Positions 35,001 to 43,320 of a stretch of 64,000 nucleotides of DNA are shown here, one piece after another. A model generated the notes under the pieces. The model was not told the DNA's origin, did no database searches, and saw only the letters and a program-made list of their open reading frames with translations. The stretch is from a virus, in the IMG/VR virus record IMGVR_UViG_3300047678_000094, positions 1-64,000 of that record. The stretch is one strand, 5' to 3'. Position 1 is the stretch's first letter. Every line of letters begins with the position of its first letter. The position numbers and the translations under genes were made by a program.

Positions 35001-37295
35001 AATCACAGCTTTATCGGAAGTCCTACGTATTTCGCTAACGGAACAAATGGGACTGTCGACATCTCAAATGAATTCTATATTGACCACAGACAAAACGAAG
35101 ACTACCTAGACATATCTTATCTAGTACGTAAACCAAATCTGCCTGCGCTATCAAACAACGATGTTCTACTTGTGAAATTTGACGCCTTCACATCAACAGC
35201 TGGTGTGAAGTCTAAGGACTCATACAACATCACTGATGGTGTGACAGTTGCTACTATGGGTAACACATCCATCAACACTCTTGAGATCCCGGAAGTTTGG
35301 GGTATCAATGGTGAGTATTATGACCTACGTGATCAATTTGACTTCCGCCCATCAGTAGCAAACACCATCCCGCTGATCTCAGAGGCATCAAACACTTCTA
35401 TTTTGAACCCAGAATTACCTGCTTCTAAGTTCACAGCATCTGATAAGAAATTCCCAATTTCAGATTCGGATCTAATAGCTAACGTGTCCTATTACCAAGG
35501 TCGCACTGATCGTGTGATCGTGGACGTCTATGGAACTATAGACGTGATCCGAGGGTACGACGGTAGAACTGAGCCGCCACCCCCACCAAACGACTCAGTC
35601 ACTCTTCAATTGCTTGAAGTGCCGCCGTACCCATCACTACCTAAGTCGATGACTCCAGCAGTTATTGCTCTGGCAGATACACAGGTCTACAACGGAAAAG
35701 GTTCAAGACGTATCTTCGAATACACCGTTGGAACGCCAATCGACTCCAACCAACGCGAGCGTCTGCAGATCCGTAACTACAAGATGGAAGACATCGCTTC
35801 AATCGAACAGCGCGTGTCTGATCTTGAGTACTATGTGTCATACACTCTCGCAGAAACTGTGGCTAAGGCTCGCTTCATCCCATCTTCATTGGATGGTGGT
35901 GTTGATCGATACAAAGTAGGGTTCTTCGTAGATCCGTTCACGAACTATAACTTCGCTGAAACGCAAGACCCCGAGTTCTACGCTACGATCGAAGACGATC
36001 AGCTGACAACTCACATCAACGAAACAATTCTAGAGTTCCGTCACGAAACAGCTCCAGGTGGTGGTGAGTCTATGGCAACACTAGACTACGTTGAAGTAAC
36101 AGCTTTCAAACAGCTTGATGCAACAAACGGACCTCTGATTGCAGTTACTGCTAATACCGTAACACCTAACACAACACCAGTTGTTCCAAGTCAGAATACA
36201 GAAACCGTTACTATCACAACGGTTACCCAGCAAATTACTTCTGAGAACAAAGTCAACAAGTCAACAGCTTGGGGTAATGGTACTGTCTACGAAGACTGGA
36301 CATTCACTATGTCCGCCCTAACAGGACCAGTTGAGATTTATGCCAACCATCGCGGATTGTATAATGCATTCGCGGTCTACCAATCTGAAACACCAGAAGG
36401 CCCATGGGTAGAAAAAATAAACTCGAACGCAGGTTCTGGTGTTTCTAATGCAGATATCAACACTAAAGGTATCGCGAATCTCGAGATGGGGTTTGGCTTC
36501 TACAAACCAGGCGTAACATTCCGCGACTCAAGCGTGGTTCCGGGAACTTCAATTTACTGGTTCCGCGAACACCAGAAGATTCTCTTCACTCACGATCCAG
36601 CTGATGGTATCTACTACATGGTACGTGTCTACAAGGGTCGTAACAGAGATCGTACACCATACGGTAACTACGAGTACAAGATCTTCTACCCAACAGACTC
36701 AATTTCTAGCCGTACAATCACAACCAACAGCCCAGATACCTACGTATACGTTGGTGAGGTTGTTGACATTAACCCACGTAACATCTCAGTTGGTGGATCA
36801 AATATTGACGATCCTAGAAACTACCAAGTCTGGACTTCAGTTGGTATTAAAGGCTACACATCTGATGCGCAGCTTATCAACAACTCTAACCAGTCTTATT
36901 GGTACACAACAGGTAGCAAGCACCGTATCTCTATTATCGGCCTGAAACCAAACACCGTTCACACGTTTACGTTCGATGGTGTTCTATCAACAGATAAGTG
37001 CACTCAGATCCGTACAACCACAGATAACACATCAGGACTGAAATCTGATGCTAATGGTACTCTGTCGTTCGACTTCTACAACGATCTTCAAGTGGATTGG
37101 GAAACAATCCTGACTAACTTCGCTCAAGATCAAATACGTTCTGGATCTACACCAGGGAATAAGTCTTTCACGGTAGCAAGTAGTGATGGAAGTTCAATCG
37201 CATCTGGTGTTATTGGTATTTCGCCTTGGCTTAGTTTCCCACAAATAAGTATTGATTACAATGAGATCTCAAGAGGGCTTCAGATCTTCCAATAA
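32061..37295 (+). CDS. DUF4815 giant baseplate/tail protein
   Basis: 1744 residues. The N-terminus YYNDFDPAKGYQQILFKPGV, AVQARELNQYQSMLQNQIEK, FGDNIFRRGTII is the signature of DUF4815, found in large wedge- or fibre-network proteins of T4-superfamily phages. The middle contains one copy of the YSNTTGAVIVGLANNTTYYA module shared with gp7 and gp18. C-terminally, a segment around PVEIYANHRGLYNAFAVYQS and YKGRNRDRTPYG looks like a receptor- or partner-binding domain. It occupies the place of T4 gp9/gp10 after gp8. Confidence 0.75.
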   Translation: MPLQTDLNQAPYYNDFDPAKGYQQILFKPGVAVQARELNQYQSMLQNQIEKFGDNIFRRGTIIEGCGLTYFPVFPYVKLKDAEVDGTPVNVSSYRGLYAKNSDGLEALIVTSVDGFESQSPDLNTIYVKYTNSGNDGNTSVFSANQVLTIYDKGYPIFSYDINDGSSGFSNSDSVVVVSSLEIQNSTGGSTFPSGAWDVGHVIQNNVANLTIVEANSTANSTALILRVKPLAADLKLANSVLWTFNAGDTIRNATTANTANVAGIVGVNAAGSLVTDSLGKILSIAVTNYGSGYYVPPYVTVSIASNSSITTGQVNQLDVDAFNYRTTVSVADSARLPIGTGYGLKIAPGVVYQKGFFSRVLEQTVIVNKYSNTDFDYVVGFTTEEEVVTSDVDETLLDNATGTYNYAAPGADRLQLNPTLVVLKPAEAVANTDFLSIIEFTDGNPFRQRTQTVYSTIGDEMAKRTYEESGNYVINQFLVLPKDDSTLANTANTFQIIVDPGVAYIKGYRVATTGNFTKNVNKGSNTVNVPAATSRVAYGSYIKINNVGGIFRFNYGDTVSLYDTAKTYLSGIGTGSNAITAPSGNVIGTARMRGLLPGDNAGEYHLYLFDIKMSAGKNFVDTRSVYYNNTLVAVADTVLQSNNTLLLDTGSGFNGLLVKNHKATAAANSITYTYRTFDTSKTANSTGYATITPGGGQAFPYSGTLTTPERKEFLVVPKGNYQAQVNAAGTVTFTSTTANVTGSGTSFLTAYRAGDYVKVANSTANAVARVLNVSNNTFMTLTANASLTIANQSCLYYPNNVPLALTRDGRSVVVESNGSITIFIGNTVANTAGSAASMDVAIAYNIKDIEINPDAKTIKRGIYARIKTSNNYAGSVGPWPLGASDVFRMRQVLQANGASLTLSVNSETAVANSTDFITVSDNKFANGDSLLYSNTTGAVIVGLANNTTYYAVDANTTGFKLAATRNGSAIGLTAVSGGGNHSFIGSPTYFANGTNGTVDISNEFYIDHRQNEDYLDISYLVRKPNLPALSNNDVLLVKFDAFTSTAGVKSKDSYNITDGVTVATMGNTSINTLEIPEVWGINGEYYDLRDQFDFRPSVANTIPLISEASNTSILNPELPASKFTASDKKFPISDSDLIANVSYYQGRTDRVIVDVYGTIDVIRGYDGRTEPPPPPNDSVTLQLLEVPPYPSLPKSMTPAVIALADTQVYNGKGSRRIFEYTVGTPIDSNQRERLQIRNYKMEDIASIEQRVSDLEYYVSYTLAETVAKARFIPSSLDGGVDRYKVGFFVDPFTNYNFAETQDPEFYATIEDDQLTTHINETILEFRHETAPGGGESMATLDYVEVTAFKQLDATNGPLIAVTANTVTPNTTPVVPSQNTETVTITTVTQQITSENKVNKSTAWGNGTVYEDWTFTMSALTGPVEIYANHRGLYNAFAVYQSETPEGPWVEKINSNAGSGVSNADINTKGIANLEMGFGFYKPGVTFRDSSVVPGTSIYWFREHQKILFTHDPADGIYYMVRVYKGRNRDRTPYGNYEYKIFYPTDSISSRTITTNSPDTYVYVGEVVDINPRNISVGGSNIDDPRNYQVWTSVGIKGYTSDAQLINNSNQSYWYTTGSKHRISIIGLKPNTVHTFTFDGVLSTDKCTQIRTTTDNTSGLKSDANGTLSFDFYNDLQVDWETILTNFAQDQIRSGSTPGNKSFTVASSDGSSIASGVIGISPWLSFPQISIDYNEISRGLQIFQ

Positions 37296-37323
37296 ATACC
37301 TTGAACTAGGATAAGAGAAACAT

Positions 37324-39459
37324 ATGACGGCTCTCTACAATTACATTCAAACCTTCTTCGGTGATTACGAAGCAGTAAACAAGTCCCCTGAGTTCATGGT
37401 GACTTCGATTGACCTGTTTTTCAAATCAAAACCGTATGCAGATAACAACACATCTGGGGCCTCTAAGCCTCAGGTGACGATGTGGTTGTGTGAAATTGAC
37501 AACAACGTTCCAAATCCCGACAAGAAAATCAAAGACTCAACAACCTGGGCTGATTGGGATGAAATTGCTTGCTCAACTAACGCAACAGCTTCGACAACCT
37601 TCTCTTTCCGCAACCCAGTTCTACTGAAATCTAACACACCTTATGGAATCGTTCTGAAATTCCAAGACAGCGGGTTTATTCTCTGGGAAAACGTTCGCGG
37701 GGACGCTCTTGTCCGTGAAACAGGAACGACTCAGATCGCATCAACAGGCTCACAGAGCACAACGGACGGCTCTCTGTTCAAATCAGTGTCTCCAGGGTCT
37801 GATGCGATCCGTTATGCGGACCGTGACCTTAAATATGAGATCAAAGTCGCGAAATTTACCGGTGCGAACACGACAGTTTACGTTGTCAACAAGGATTATG
37901 AGTTCTTCACGATCAACACGATCGTCGGCGGGTTCATTCCAGGCGAAGTTGTCTATAAACAGACGGCAAACGCTACTGGAAACATCGCATTTAGCTCTTC
38001 TAACAATTATGTGAGGGGTACAGGAACGATTTTCCAGAATATGTACGAGGGGCAACAAATTATCATCGACAACGGGTCTGCGAATGACTCTGTGACCGTG
38101 AAATCGATCGTTTCTAACACTGAAATGTACATTGAACGTCCTGTCAACTTTGAAGGACCAGGAAATTACAAGTCTCCAGTCGCAGGTAGGGTTTTCAAGT
38201 ATTCCGCACCTTCTAAGACGCTGCATCTTGTTGATTCAAACGCATCAAATAGCACATTCAAGTTTGCTGCCGGAGATACTTTGGTTGGAGAGCGTTCAGG
38301 AACGACAGCCAACCTAGTTTCTCTCGATAGATACTCTGTCGACAGCTTTGTACCTAAGTTCACCCTCAATGGTCCGGTTGCCGGTGCGTTTGAGCTCAGC
38401 TACAAGATTGCTACTGGAGCTAACACGCTCCAATCCGCATACACAAGCTTCAGTCTCAACGATATCAATCGTGTTGGCCAAGTATCATATATTCTGTCGC
38501 GTTCGCAAGAAGTTGAGGGAAGCTCCCTCTACGGAACAGACAAAAAGTCGATTGTGGCGAAAATAGACCTACAGCTTACCGGTACAGGTAACGCTTTCAC
38601 CGCACCATTCATCGACTGTGATGATCTTGATCTAATTGTCAAGAAACATGAAGTGAACAACACATATCTAGAAGATCGTGTCTACGTTTCAAGCGCCAAC
38701 ACTTCATACTCATACACTATTGAAGATTACGACACTGAAATCGATCGCAATGGTCTAGCTGACTCTAAGTACATCTCAAAGAAGGTTACTTACGCCCCAG
38801 GTGTGTATGCTGAAGACTTAAAGGTATTCCTTGCAGCTTACAGACCAGTTGGAACGGAAGTTCGCGTGTATGCGAAAATGCACAATTCCGCTGACGTTGA
38901 GCCGTTCGATATTAAAGCTTGGACGCCTCTGGTTCTCGAACAGAACAACGCCAAGTATTCTGCAGAGAATGATATAAGCGATTTGATCGAGTATACCTAT
39001 GGACTACCACAATATCCAGAGATGATGTCTGCTCATGGGGAAAGTAACCTTGCGGAATATGGTAACACAGTTATTCTGACCCCGTCTTCATTGGTATCTG
39101 TGATTCAGGAAGATGATTTGATCCGCATCTACAAGCCTGACTTCGCAGAAACAAACCATGAGGTATACTCAGTAATTTCATCCAACACAACAGCAATTGT
39201 TGTGAACCGTGCAATTAGAAACACTGATATCGTTAATGGTCTCGGCCAACCTGCTGTGGCCGTTGGTATTGAGAAACTCAAGTACAAAAATATCGCATTC
39301 AACAACCTCGCGAATGATAACGTAGCCCGTTACTACACATCATCTAGAACAGAATTCGACAACTTCAATACAATGCAAATTAAGATTGTTCTTCTATCTG
39401 ATGCCTCAAACAAGAATCCACGCGTTGAACAAATCCAGGCAGTTGGGGTGAGTGCTTAA
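37324..39459 (+). CDS. Large tail structural protein, DUF4815-associated
   Basis: 711 residues. The opening YIQTFFGDYEAVNKSPEFMV, TSIDLFFKSKPY and VTMWLCEIDNNVPN matches segments that in related phages are joined to DUF4815 proteins, suggesting the two genes act together in the baseplate periphery. A late-promoter variant AATAAATA (37291-37298) lies in the gap before it. The exact role is not known. Confidence 0.65.
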   Translation: MTALYNYIQTFFGDYEAVNKSPEFMVTSIDLFFKSKPYADNNTSGASKPQVTMWLCEIDNNVPNPDKKIKDSTTWADWDEIACSTNATASTTFSFRNPVLLKSNTPYGIVLKFQDSGFILWENVRGDALVRETGTTQIASTGSQSTTDGSLFKSVSPGSDAIRYADRDLKYEIKVAKFTGANTTVYVVNKDYEFFTINTIVGGFIPGEVVYKQTANATGNIAFSSSNNYVRGTGTIFQNMYEGQQIIIDNGSANDSVTVKSIVSNTEMYIERPVNFEGPGNYKSPVAGRVFKYSAPSKTLHLVDSNASNSTFKFAAGDTLVGERSGTTANLVSLDRYSVDSFVPKFTLNGPVAGAFELSYKIATGANTLQSAYTSFSLNDINRVGQVSYILSRSQEVEGSSLYGTDKKSIVAKIDLQLTGTGNAFTAPFIDCDDLDLIVKKHEVNNTYLEDRVYVSSANTSYSYTIEDYDTEIDRNGLADSKYISKKVTYAPGVYAEDLKVFLAAYRPVGTEVRVYAKMHNSADVEPFDIKAWTPLVLEQNNAKYSAENDISDLIEYTYGLPQYPEMMSAHGESNLAEYGNTVILTPSSLVSVIQEDDLIRIYKPDFAETNHEVYSVISSNTTAIVVNRAIRNTDIVNGLGQPAVAVGIEKLKYKNIAFNNLANDNVARYYTSSRTEFDNFNTMQIKIVLLSDASNKNPRVEQIQAVGVSA

Positions 39460-39656
39460 TGGATGTATTCGTTAGGGCAAAAGATACTGGCGCGATCATA
39501 AATACGAATGCTAAAGAATTATATGCGATAAAGAAAAAGCGTGAGGAAGCGAAGCAAACAAAAGAGACGCTCAAACGTCTTGATACTCTAGAGAATGAAG
39601 TAAGAGAACTGAAGGAGCTAATTAGAGGGCTCACAAAAGGGACGGTAGATGTCTGA
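39459..39656 (+). CDS. Small coiled-coil tail protein, 65 residues
   Basis: Unrecognised. Highly charged helix with regular hydrophobic spacing (LKRLDTLENEVRELKELIRG) predicts a trimeric or dimeric coiled coil. The start overlaps the preceding stop (TAATGG), and the end overlaps the next start. It may be a connector or fibre-attachment peptide. Confidence 0.55.
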   Translation: MDVFVRAKDTGAIINTNAKELYAIKKKREEAKQTKETLKRLDTLENEVRELKELIRGLTKGTVDV

Positions 39657-40794
39657 AGCTATTGCAAACGTTAACATTCTAGCCGACTCTTTCGAGGGTT
39701 GGCTAAATCGACATAACCAAATGTCGTATCTAATGTCCTATTCGGTCATTACCGCCAACGTGAGCGGTGCAAACACAGGTAACTCTACAGTCTCACGTAT
39801 CTCTCAACTCTGGGGAACATTCGGAGCTAACACGCTCGTTGCCACAAATGGACTTCGTGGTGGTAACGTATCTACAGTGAACGCTCTTCCTGTAGTTGCA
39901 AACCTGGAAGTTTACATCGCTGCAGCAGCAGGGGCCAACGTTCCGGTTTTAAAGGTTGGTAACTCCTCAGTAATTACCACAATTGATCTCTATGGATTAA
40001 GAGCTGGTAACGGAACTTCCAACACAGTCATCAGCAACAGTTCTATTATATCGCAATCTAATGCGACTGTCAAGTCAATTATCACTCCAACAGAAATAAA
40101 TGTTGCGAATGGTGCTGTAAACGCTTCAATGACGCCAATCGGCTTTACAGCTGGTACTACAGGGGCAAACCAGACCCATATTTACAACGGCGCAAATGTA
40201 GTCATCAACAACAGTTCGGTAACTGTCGGAAACGCGACTTTAAACGCTGTTTTAACCTCGCAAGAACTCCTTATTTCAAACGGTTCTTCGTCATCTTCTG
40301 TAAGAAAAGATGGGATCACTACAACAGGAACTCTGAATGTTTCGAGTAACGCTACCTTCCTCGGTCCAGTCTCTTCTAACTCGACTGTGTCTCTTGCAAA
40401 TACGCTTTCCGTCGCTGGAGCGGCTTCTGTAAACAACACCCTCACAATCAAGACAGATTACACCTTTGATGTTGGATCAAACACAAACGTCGGCGCGAAT
40501 GTTACCGCTCCTCAGTTAGTCTACAGATTTCCAAAAGCAGATTTCTCATCAGCGAAACTTACCGTTCAGGTAAAAAACGGCACAAACACTCAATTATCTG
40601 AAATCGTCATCGCCCACAACTCAACAAACGCATACCTCACCGTATACGGTACAGTAAGCTCACCACCAAGTGGGAATTCTTCTCCATTGCTCGCAACATT
40701 CGAGGCGAACCTAAATAGTGCAAACGTTGAACTTCTTATTATTCAAACTCAGGCGAATTCCGCAGTGAAGATCGCCGGACACCTAATTAAGTAA
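39649..40794 (+). CDS. Fibre-like protein with short beta repeats
   Basis: 381 residues. Many short Asn/Thr/Val-rich repeats of the form V-x-x-T-x-x-N-V-x-x-G (for example [20 protein letters not shown]) predict a stacked beta fibre. A compact C-terminal domain ([20 protein letters not shown]) may bind ligand. It lies between the baseplate periphery and the collagen-like fibre. Confidence 0.55.
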   Translation: MSEAIANVNILADSFEGWLNRHNQMSYLMSYSVITANVSGANTGNSTVSRISQLWGTFGANTLVATNGLRGGNVSTVNALPVVANLEVYIAAAAGANVPVLKVGNSSVITTIDLYGLRAGNGTSNTVISNSSIISQSNATVKSIITPTEINVANGAVNASMTPIGFTAGTTGANQTHIYNGANVVINNSSVTVGNATLNAVLTSQELLISNGSSSSSVRKDGITTTGTLNVSSNATFLGPVSSNSTVSLANTLSVAGAASVNNTLTIKTDYTFDVGSNTNVGANVTAPQLVYRFPKADFSSAKLTVQVKNGTNTQLSEIVIAHNSTNAYLTVYGTVSSPPSGNSSPLLATFEANLNSANVELLIIQTQANSAVKIAGHLIK

Positions 40795-40802
40795 GGGAAC
40801 GT

Positions 40803-42215
40803 ATGGCCGACTCCAGGTTCAAAGCAGATAAAGGTCTCCGTGTAAGCGGAGACACAGCCATATTCGACACAAACTCCGCGTTTATTGCAAATGTAGATGT
40901 GGTCGGTACAGTGTCTGTTAACGGCGCAATTATTCCAGGTGCAAATGATACGATGACGATTGGTTCGACCAATCGTCGAGTAGCATCCATCAACCTCACA
41001 ACACTATTTGTTGCAAATAGTACTACCGTTCCAAATCTTACCGCAAATAACGCTGACACCGTTTATGGTCTCACAACAGCAGGATTTGTAGCTGTTATTG
41101 GATTGGCTAACGGTGTGTCGCGTGTGTTTATGGGTTCGAACACAGTTACAGTTACCAACGGTAACGGAACCAACGGCAACCCAACATTCTCTATTCCAAT
41201 TCAAGGTGGATTGTTTGCGAACACCACTGGCGTGTACGTTAATGCTGAATCAATCCCAGTAGGAACATTGCCGATTGCTCGTGGTGGTACTGGTGGTAAC
41301 ACACAGCAACTAGCGGCTCGTGGTGTTCTCCCACCACAAACAGGAAACAGTGGAAAATTCCTGAAGACAGATGGTTCAGATTCTACTTGGGAAACCGGTC
41401 CAGTAGGTTACACAGGTTCGCAAGGTGCTATTGGTTACACAGGTTCACAGGGCCCAGCAGGTCCTGCTTCTACACAAGGCTATACTGGATCTATAGGTGC
41501 CACCGGCCCAACAGGTCCTACCGGACCAGCAGGACCAACAGGCCCACAAGGTTCAACCGGATTTACTGGATCTATCGGCGCAACTGGTCCAGCAGGACCA
41601 ACAGGCCCAGCAGGACCAACTGGCGCAGCAGGCCCAACAGGACCAACTGGTTTAACCGGTCCAACGGGACCAATCGGATACACCGGTTCTCTTGGCGCTA
41701 CAGGACCGACAGGACCGACAGGATCTACTGGTCCAACAGGCCCTTCAGGACTAACCGGACCAGCAGGACCAACGGGTGCTACGGGGCCTACTGGATCTAC
41801 GGGACCAACAGGCCCTAGCGGACCAACAGGTCCACAAGGTTCAACCGGATTTACTGGATCTATCGGAGCTACAGGCCCAACCGGAGCAGGTGGACCAACC
41901 GGGTCAGCTGGTCCAACCGGACCCACCGGCCCAACAGGCCCATCAGGTCTAACAGGATACACAGGATCTATTGGAGCCATAGGCCCAACAGGCCCAACAG
42001 GTCCAACAGGATTTACTGGATCTATCGGAGCTACAGGTCCAACAGGCCCAACAGGCCCAACAGGTCCAACAGGATTTACTGGATCTATCGGAGCTACAGG
42101 TCCAACCGGACCTACTGGTGCAACCGGTCCTACCGGTCCAACTGGTGCTACGGTTTACACGCAATCAGGCAACCCAGGAGCGGCACCTACAGGTTCTATC
42201 TGGATACAAATCTAA
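40803..42215 (+). CDS. Collagen-like tail fibre protein
   Basis: 470 residues. About 200 N-terminal residues form a beta-rich attachment region ending in [20 protein letters not shown], a pattern common in phage fibres. Roughly residues 199-450 are near-perfect Gly-x-y triplets dominated by GPTGPTGP, interrupted at regular intervals by [10 protein letters not shown] or [10 protein letters not shown]. It ends with a short cap ([14 protein letters not shown]). A collagen-like triple helix would give a long rigid stalk. It has no coiled-coil trimerisation domain of its own. Confidence 0.8.
   Translation: MADSRFKADKGLRVSGDTAIFDTNSAFIANVDVVGTVSVNGAIIPGANDTMTIGSTNRRVASINLTTLFVANSTTVPNLTANNADTVYGLTTAGFVAVIGLANGVSRVFMGSNTVTVTNGNGTNGNPTFSIPIQGGLFANTTGVYVNAESIPVGTLPIARGGTGGNTQQLAARGVLPPQTGNSGKFLKTDGSDSTWETGPVGYTGSQGAIGYTGSQGPAGPASTQGYTGSIGATGPTGPTGPAGPTGPQGSTGFTGSIGATGPAGPTGPAGPTGAAGPTGPTGLTGPTGPIGYTGSLGATGPTGPTGSTGPTGPSGLTGPAGPTGATGPTGSTGPTGPSGPTGPQGSTGFTGSIGATGPTGAGGPTGSAGPTGPTGPTGPSGLTGYTGSIGAIGPTGPTGPTGFTGSIGATGPTGPTGPTGPTGFTGSIGATGPTGPTGATGPTGPTGATVYTQSGNPGAAPTGSIWIQI
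41399..42155 (+). repeat. Collagen-type tandem DNA repeat
   Basis: The DNA repeats a 9-base unit close to GGTCCAACA (Gly-Pro-Thr), with a recurring insert GGATTTACTGGATCTATCGG. The last two copies (about 42001-42120) are nearly identical at about 60 bases each. Such repeats can change length by slippage or recombination, altering stalk length. Confidence 0.75.
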
Positions 42216-42766
42216 TGCCTAGTTTCAAATTATCAACGAAGGGTTATACTGGCGGGAGTTGGCAAGGCCCAGGTACAAGTTTGTACACTTATAGAAGTGG
42301 ATCATGGCAAGTACCAGACAACGCTTTCTACTACAGTGGTAGCGCATGGGTAAGATTTTTTGGCGATGATGTCTTATTCAACCACGGAAATTTGTCTATT
42401 CGTGGAGTTGGATATGATGAATTGCAAGGTGGAGAAGGTGGTGATCCATTTTGGCTACATTTTTATGGTTCAGGACGTTATACTCTCAAAACAGATGGAA
42501 CAGTGGAATATGAAGGATTAGGAACAACGGGTTCTACTCCTGGATCAACCTCAGGTACTTGGGCTGAAGCTGGTATAACTTCTTCTTTGTATGAGGTTCA
42601 ATGGAACCAAGCTGGATATGGTGCAACTTGGTATGATCTTGCGGGACAAATTGATTTTCTTGTCAATGAAGGTAACTATGGTGATTATTCTGGTACGCTT
42701 CAAATTAGACACAAAGAATCTCAAATTGTTGTTTCATCATTTACTCTAGCCATAAACGTGGATTAA
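42215..42766 (+). CDS. Tail/fibre tip protein, 183 residues
   Basis: Unrecognised. Gly-, Tyr-, Trp- and Ser-rich beta protein (GYTGGSWQGPGTSLYTYRSG). The N-terminus resembles short repeats of phage fibre tips, and the C-terminus (TLQIRHKESQIVVSSFTLAI) resembles the C-terminus of the protein at 51496, suggesting a shared Ig-like fold. It starts directly at the collagen gene's stop (TAATG). Confidence 0.5.
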   Translation: MPSFKLSTKGYTGGSWQGPGTSLYTYRSGSWQVPDNAFYYSGSAWVRFFGDDVLFNHGNLSIRGVGYDELQGGEGGDPFWLHFYGSGRYTLKTDGTVEYEGLGTTGSTPGSTSGTWAEAGITSSLYEVQWNQAGYGATWYDLAGQIDFLVNEGNYGDYSGTLQIRHKESQIVVSSFTLAINVD

Positions 42767-42768
42767 AA

Positions 42769-43104
42769 ATGGCAGCTAAAGCAAACATAGTAATTGATCA
42801 GGGCGCAAATCTATTATTCACTGTTATAGTAACAGATGTTGATGGAATCGCATTAGATCTTACAGGCTACACTGGTGCTGCTAAGATGCGGAAGGAGTAC
42901 ACTTCTTCTAACGCTGCTGCTACCTTTACTGTCGTTATCACAGCAGGTGATGGTCAAGTAGACTTGTCTTTAACAGCGGTACAGACAGCAAATATCACAG
43001 CTGGTGAGTATGTGTATGATTGTGAGCTAACGAAGACATCTTCCAACACAACATCTAGAATTGTTGAAGGTAGAGCTACGGTTACACCTGAAGTAACGAG
43101 ATAA
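42769..43104 (+). CDS. Ig-like/BppU-like tail protein, 111 residues
   Basis: A compact beta-sandwich pattern: DQGANLLFTVIVTDVDGIAL, DLTGYTGAAKMRK, then AGEYVYDCELTKTSS. This is typical of the small N-terminal BppU-like domains of phage baseplate and decoration proteins. It probably decorates the fibre or baseplate; the partner is unknown. Confidence 0.55.
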   Translation: MAAKANIVIDQGANLLFTVIVTDVDGIALDLTGYTGAAKMRKEYTSSNAAATFTVVITAGDGQVDLSLTAVQTANITAGEYVYDCELTKTSSNTTSRIVEGRATVTPEVTR

Positions 43105-43106
43105 GT

Positions 43107-43313
43107 GTGTATACCTCAAACACCATAACGATAATGGTAACGAACAACGGCGGTTTACTAATACCGGCTGTTGGTGAGACATCTGTTAGAATTAAAGTGG
43201 TAGAGAATAATGGTTTGTTACAAGCAGCTAATTCCATGATAACCAAACATATCACGACTGCAGAATTGCCGGTAAGACAGCAAACAGTAAGGGTTCCCAG
43301 GGAACCCCTCTAG
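43107..43313 (+). CDS. Short hypothetical protein, 68 residues, GTG start
   Basis: Unrecognised. The reading frame starts at a GTG two bases after the preceding stop and ends within a terminator hairpin. Composition is like the neighbouring small virion genes (Asn/Thr/Val-rich). Its stop overlaps the stop of the convergent glycosyltransferase gene. Confidence 0.45.
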   Translation: MYTSNTITIMVTNNGGLLIPAVGETSVRIKVVENNGLLQAANSMITKHITTAELPVRQQTVRVPREPL

Positions 43314-43320
43314 TTTTCTA
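43291..43320. terminator. Terminator between convergent tail and glycosyltransferase genes
   Basis: GGGTTCC (43291-43297) pairs with GGAACCC (43301-43307), followed by CTCTAGTTTTCT. The hairpin overlaps the last codons of both convergent genes. Confidence 0.65.

Noticed and set aside
41480-41980. Minus-strand frame encoding Pro-Val-Gly-Pro repeats
   Set aside because: A mirror image of the collagen-type repeat on the other strand, created by GGNCCN codons. No start signal.
41399-42155. Possible CRISPR-like repeat array
   Set aside because: Repeats are in frame, code for Gly-x-y triplets and lack regular unique spacers. No CRISPR array was seen anywhere in the window.
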